Source: an uncultured Bacilli bacterium (GTDB lineage Bacteria > Bacillota_I > Bacilli_A > RF39 > UBA660). Taken from it: a stretch of DNA of 5,611 bases. Made by a program: the position numbers and the translations under genes. The stretch's first letter is position 1, and every line of letters begins with the position of its first letter. Of the stretch, positions 4,408 through 5,611 are shown piece by piece. The notes beneath the pieces were generated by a model. The model worked only from the letters and a program-made list of their open reading frames with translations, did no database searches and was not told the origin of the DNA. The stretch covers positions 1 to 5,611 of the forward strand of contig CANPWX010000078.1 of assembly GCA_947585065.1 (NCBI GenBank), in the 5' to 3' direction.

Positions 4408-5611
4408 TTAATTATTTAAAATATATGGTGATAATAGTTCGCCTGTACCTCGTAAAACCTCTACCGAAGTAGATAAGTAAAGAGATGGGAATGTATCCAA
4501 TAGATTGTACACTGAGGTATTACTCGCATAATTTTTATTAATTATAGCTATCTCTTCCTTATACTCACTCGACGGCGATAATGTAAGATAAGCGGATTCA
4601 GATTTCAGCCAATCATTATTTATACAATCAGATTGGTTATCCGAGTCTTTATTTGCTCCTCTCCAATATATAATTTTTAAGCAACTTTCTCTTGACACAT
4701 TTAGTCCACCGCTTGTCGCATAGCCAAAGTCGCTCGGATAGATTACGCCTATACTATGAAAAATGGTTTGATCTAATTTACCTGCTTTATCTCTTGTAGT
4801 TTCTTTTTTCCATTCATAGCTTCTTGGAAAAGTATCACCCATAGCCCTAGTACTGTTAACAGTATAAACATTTGTTCCTCTTTCTTGTTGATATAGATTC
4901 ATAAAAGTACCATTGAATGCTTCTCCTGTTAAGCCTCCTATATTCCAAATTATATTCTGATCTACCATATTCCGAGCAGTTTCATTTAATCCTTTACTAT
5001 TATTTGTCTTATTATCACTTCCATCAAAAGTACATGTCTCTACATCGTCGCTCCAACCCCAATCTTTAACAGAGCATTCATTACTTGTAGAATTATAATA
5101 TGCTATATTTAATACTTGCATCAAGTAAGCTTGAGTCCAATCATTCGCATAGAATCTTCTTGTGCCACTTTCTTCCCAAGGATTTATGGTGTATTTTCCA
5201 ATAGAACTTGCTTTTACTATTTTTACTCTTTGTTCTACTTTACTTGTTCCATCTTCTTGAGGTACTAAGACATTCACAAGTCCAATCATTCTCCATAATT
5301 CACAATGCTTTCCATCAAAATCTCCTTCTTCTGTACATCCCTCATCACTATTAAACCAAACATAGTTATTTGGACTCGCTCCTGCGTACCTCAATTCTGG
5401 ATTTACTTTCCATTCTGATCCTAATTCTGTTTCACTATCATTGCTATGATCCACTATATATAATCCATTATCTTTGGTGACCGTCGGTACCGCATTTTTT
5501 ATATATTGAATTAATTCTTTTGGAATTAATACACTTTTACTTACCTTACCAACGGATCTATTTCCTGCTTGATCTTTTACAGTTACAGTAATTGTATAAC
5601 TATTACCCTTT
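4408..5611 (-). CDS. Large surface protein, C-terminal part: Ig-like tail plus lectin-like domain (5' end outside window)
   Basis: The reading frame runs without a stop from the right edge to TAA at 4408, giving 400 visible residues; the N terminus is missing. Residues 1-27 contain YTITVTVKDQAGNRS, the last strands of an Ig-like domain common in surface proteins. A linker follows, then a domain from about residue 73 to the end. This opens with ELRYAGASPNNYVWFN and ELWRMIG and closes with FPSLYLSTSVEVLRGTGELLSPYIL. That layout resembles lectin-like (DUF6273/FGE-type) domains in surface proteins of gut Bacilli. This is from memory of the family, not a search. Six cysteines lie as three local pairs (92/103, 179/193, 310/329), suggesting disulfides outside the cell. 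The protein ends in PYILNN with no LPXTG motif or membrane helix, so any anchor must be upstream. A GTG at 5454 lies inside the frame and is not a credible start. Function is probably adhesion or glycan binding, by inference only. GC is higher than in neighbouring genes. Confidence 0.8.
   Translation of the reverse strand, partial: KGNSYTITVTVKDQAGNRSVGKVSKSVLIPKELIQYIKNAVPTVTKDNGLYIVDHSNDSETELGSEWKVNPELRYAGASPNNYVWFNSDEGCTEEGDFDGKHCELWRMIGLVNVLVPQEDGTSKVEQRVKIVKASSIGKYTINPWEESGTRRFYANDWTQAYLMQVLNIAYYNSTSNECSVKDWGWSDDVETCTFDGSDNKTNNSKGLNETARNMVDQNIIWNIGGLTGEAFNGTFMNLYQQERGTNVYTVNSTRAMGDTFPRSYEWKKETTRDKAGKLDQTIFHSIGVIYPSDFGYATSGGLNVSRESCLKIIYWRGANKDSDNQSDCINNDWLKSESAYLTLSPSSEYKEEIAIINKNYASNTSVYNLLDTFPSLYLSTSVEVLRGTGELLSPYILNN

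Noticed and set aside
1..5611. Search for CRISPR repeats, insertion sequence ends, tRNA genes and riboswitches
   Set aside because: No regularly spaced direct repeats, transposase-like frames, cloverleaf sequences or long structured leaders were seen. The non-coding gaps are all shorter than about 150 bases.

Overview
The window looks like chromosome from a low-GC, Gram-positive-type bacterium (Bacillota). The evidence is strong AGGAG-like ribosome binding sites, sigma-A-like promoters, GC near 20% in 60-base samples of two core genes, and exporter and isomerase subfamilies typical of Bacilli. The large surface protein at the right edge resembles proteins of uncultured gut Bacilli (RF39/Erysipelotrichales-like); this placement is inference. 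TGG encodes every tryptophan checked and TGA ends one gene, so the standard bacterial code fits better than the Mycoplasma code.

Left part (1-1446), plus strand. A terminator of an unseen upstream gene comes first. It is followed by a good extended -10 promoter and rpsT (ribosomal protein S20). A GC-poor hairpin with nine T residues overlaps the end of rpsT. Directly after it lies a second extended -10 promoter for a membrane-anchored transglutaminase-like protein with an intact Cys-His-Asp triad.

Middle part (1421-4330), minus strand. This is a compact three-gene operon read right to left: an atypical RpiB/LacA/LacB-family isomerase, an ABC ATPase and an ABC-2 permease. The gaps are 4 nt and an 11 nt overlap, so translation is probably coupled. 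The ATPase and permease form a NatAB/YhaQP-like exporter whose substrate cannot be read from the sequence. The operon converges on the transglutaminase gene over a shared hairpin.

Right part (4314-5611), minus strand. This is the C-terminal 400 residues of a large secreted or surface protein. An Ig-like domain tail leads into a lectin-like domain with three local cysteine pairs. The frame is open to the window edge, so the real start lies outside. The gene is visibly richer in GC than its neighbours. Its terminator runs directly into the promoter of the isomerase operon.

I see no CRISPR array, insertion sequence, tRNA, rRNA, phage or defence gene. The most unusual feature is architectural: at two places a terminator T-tract doubles as the spacer of the next gene's extended -10 promoter, and the predicted 5' leaders are very short.
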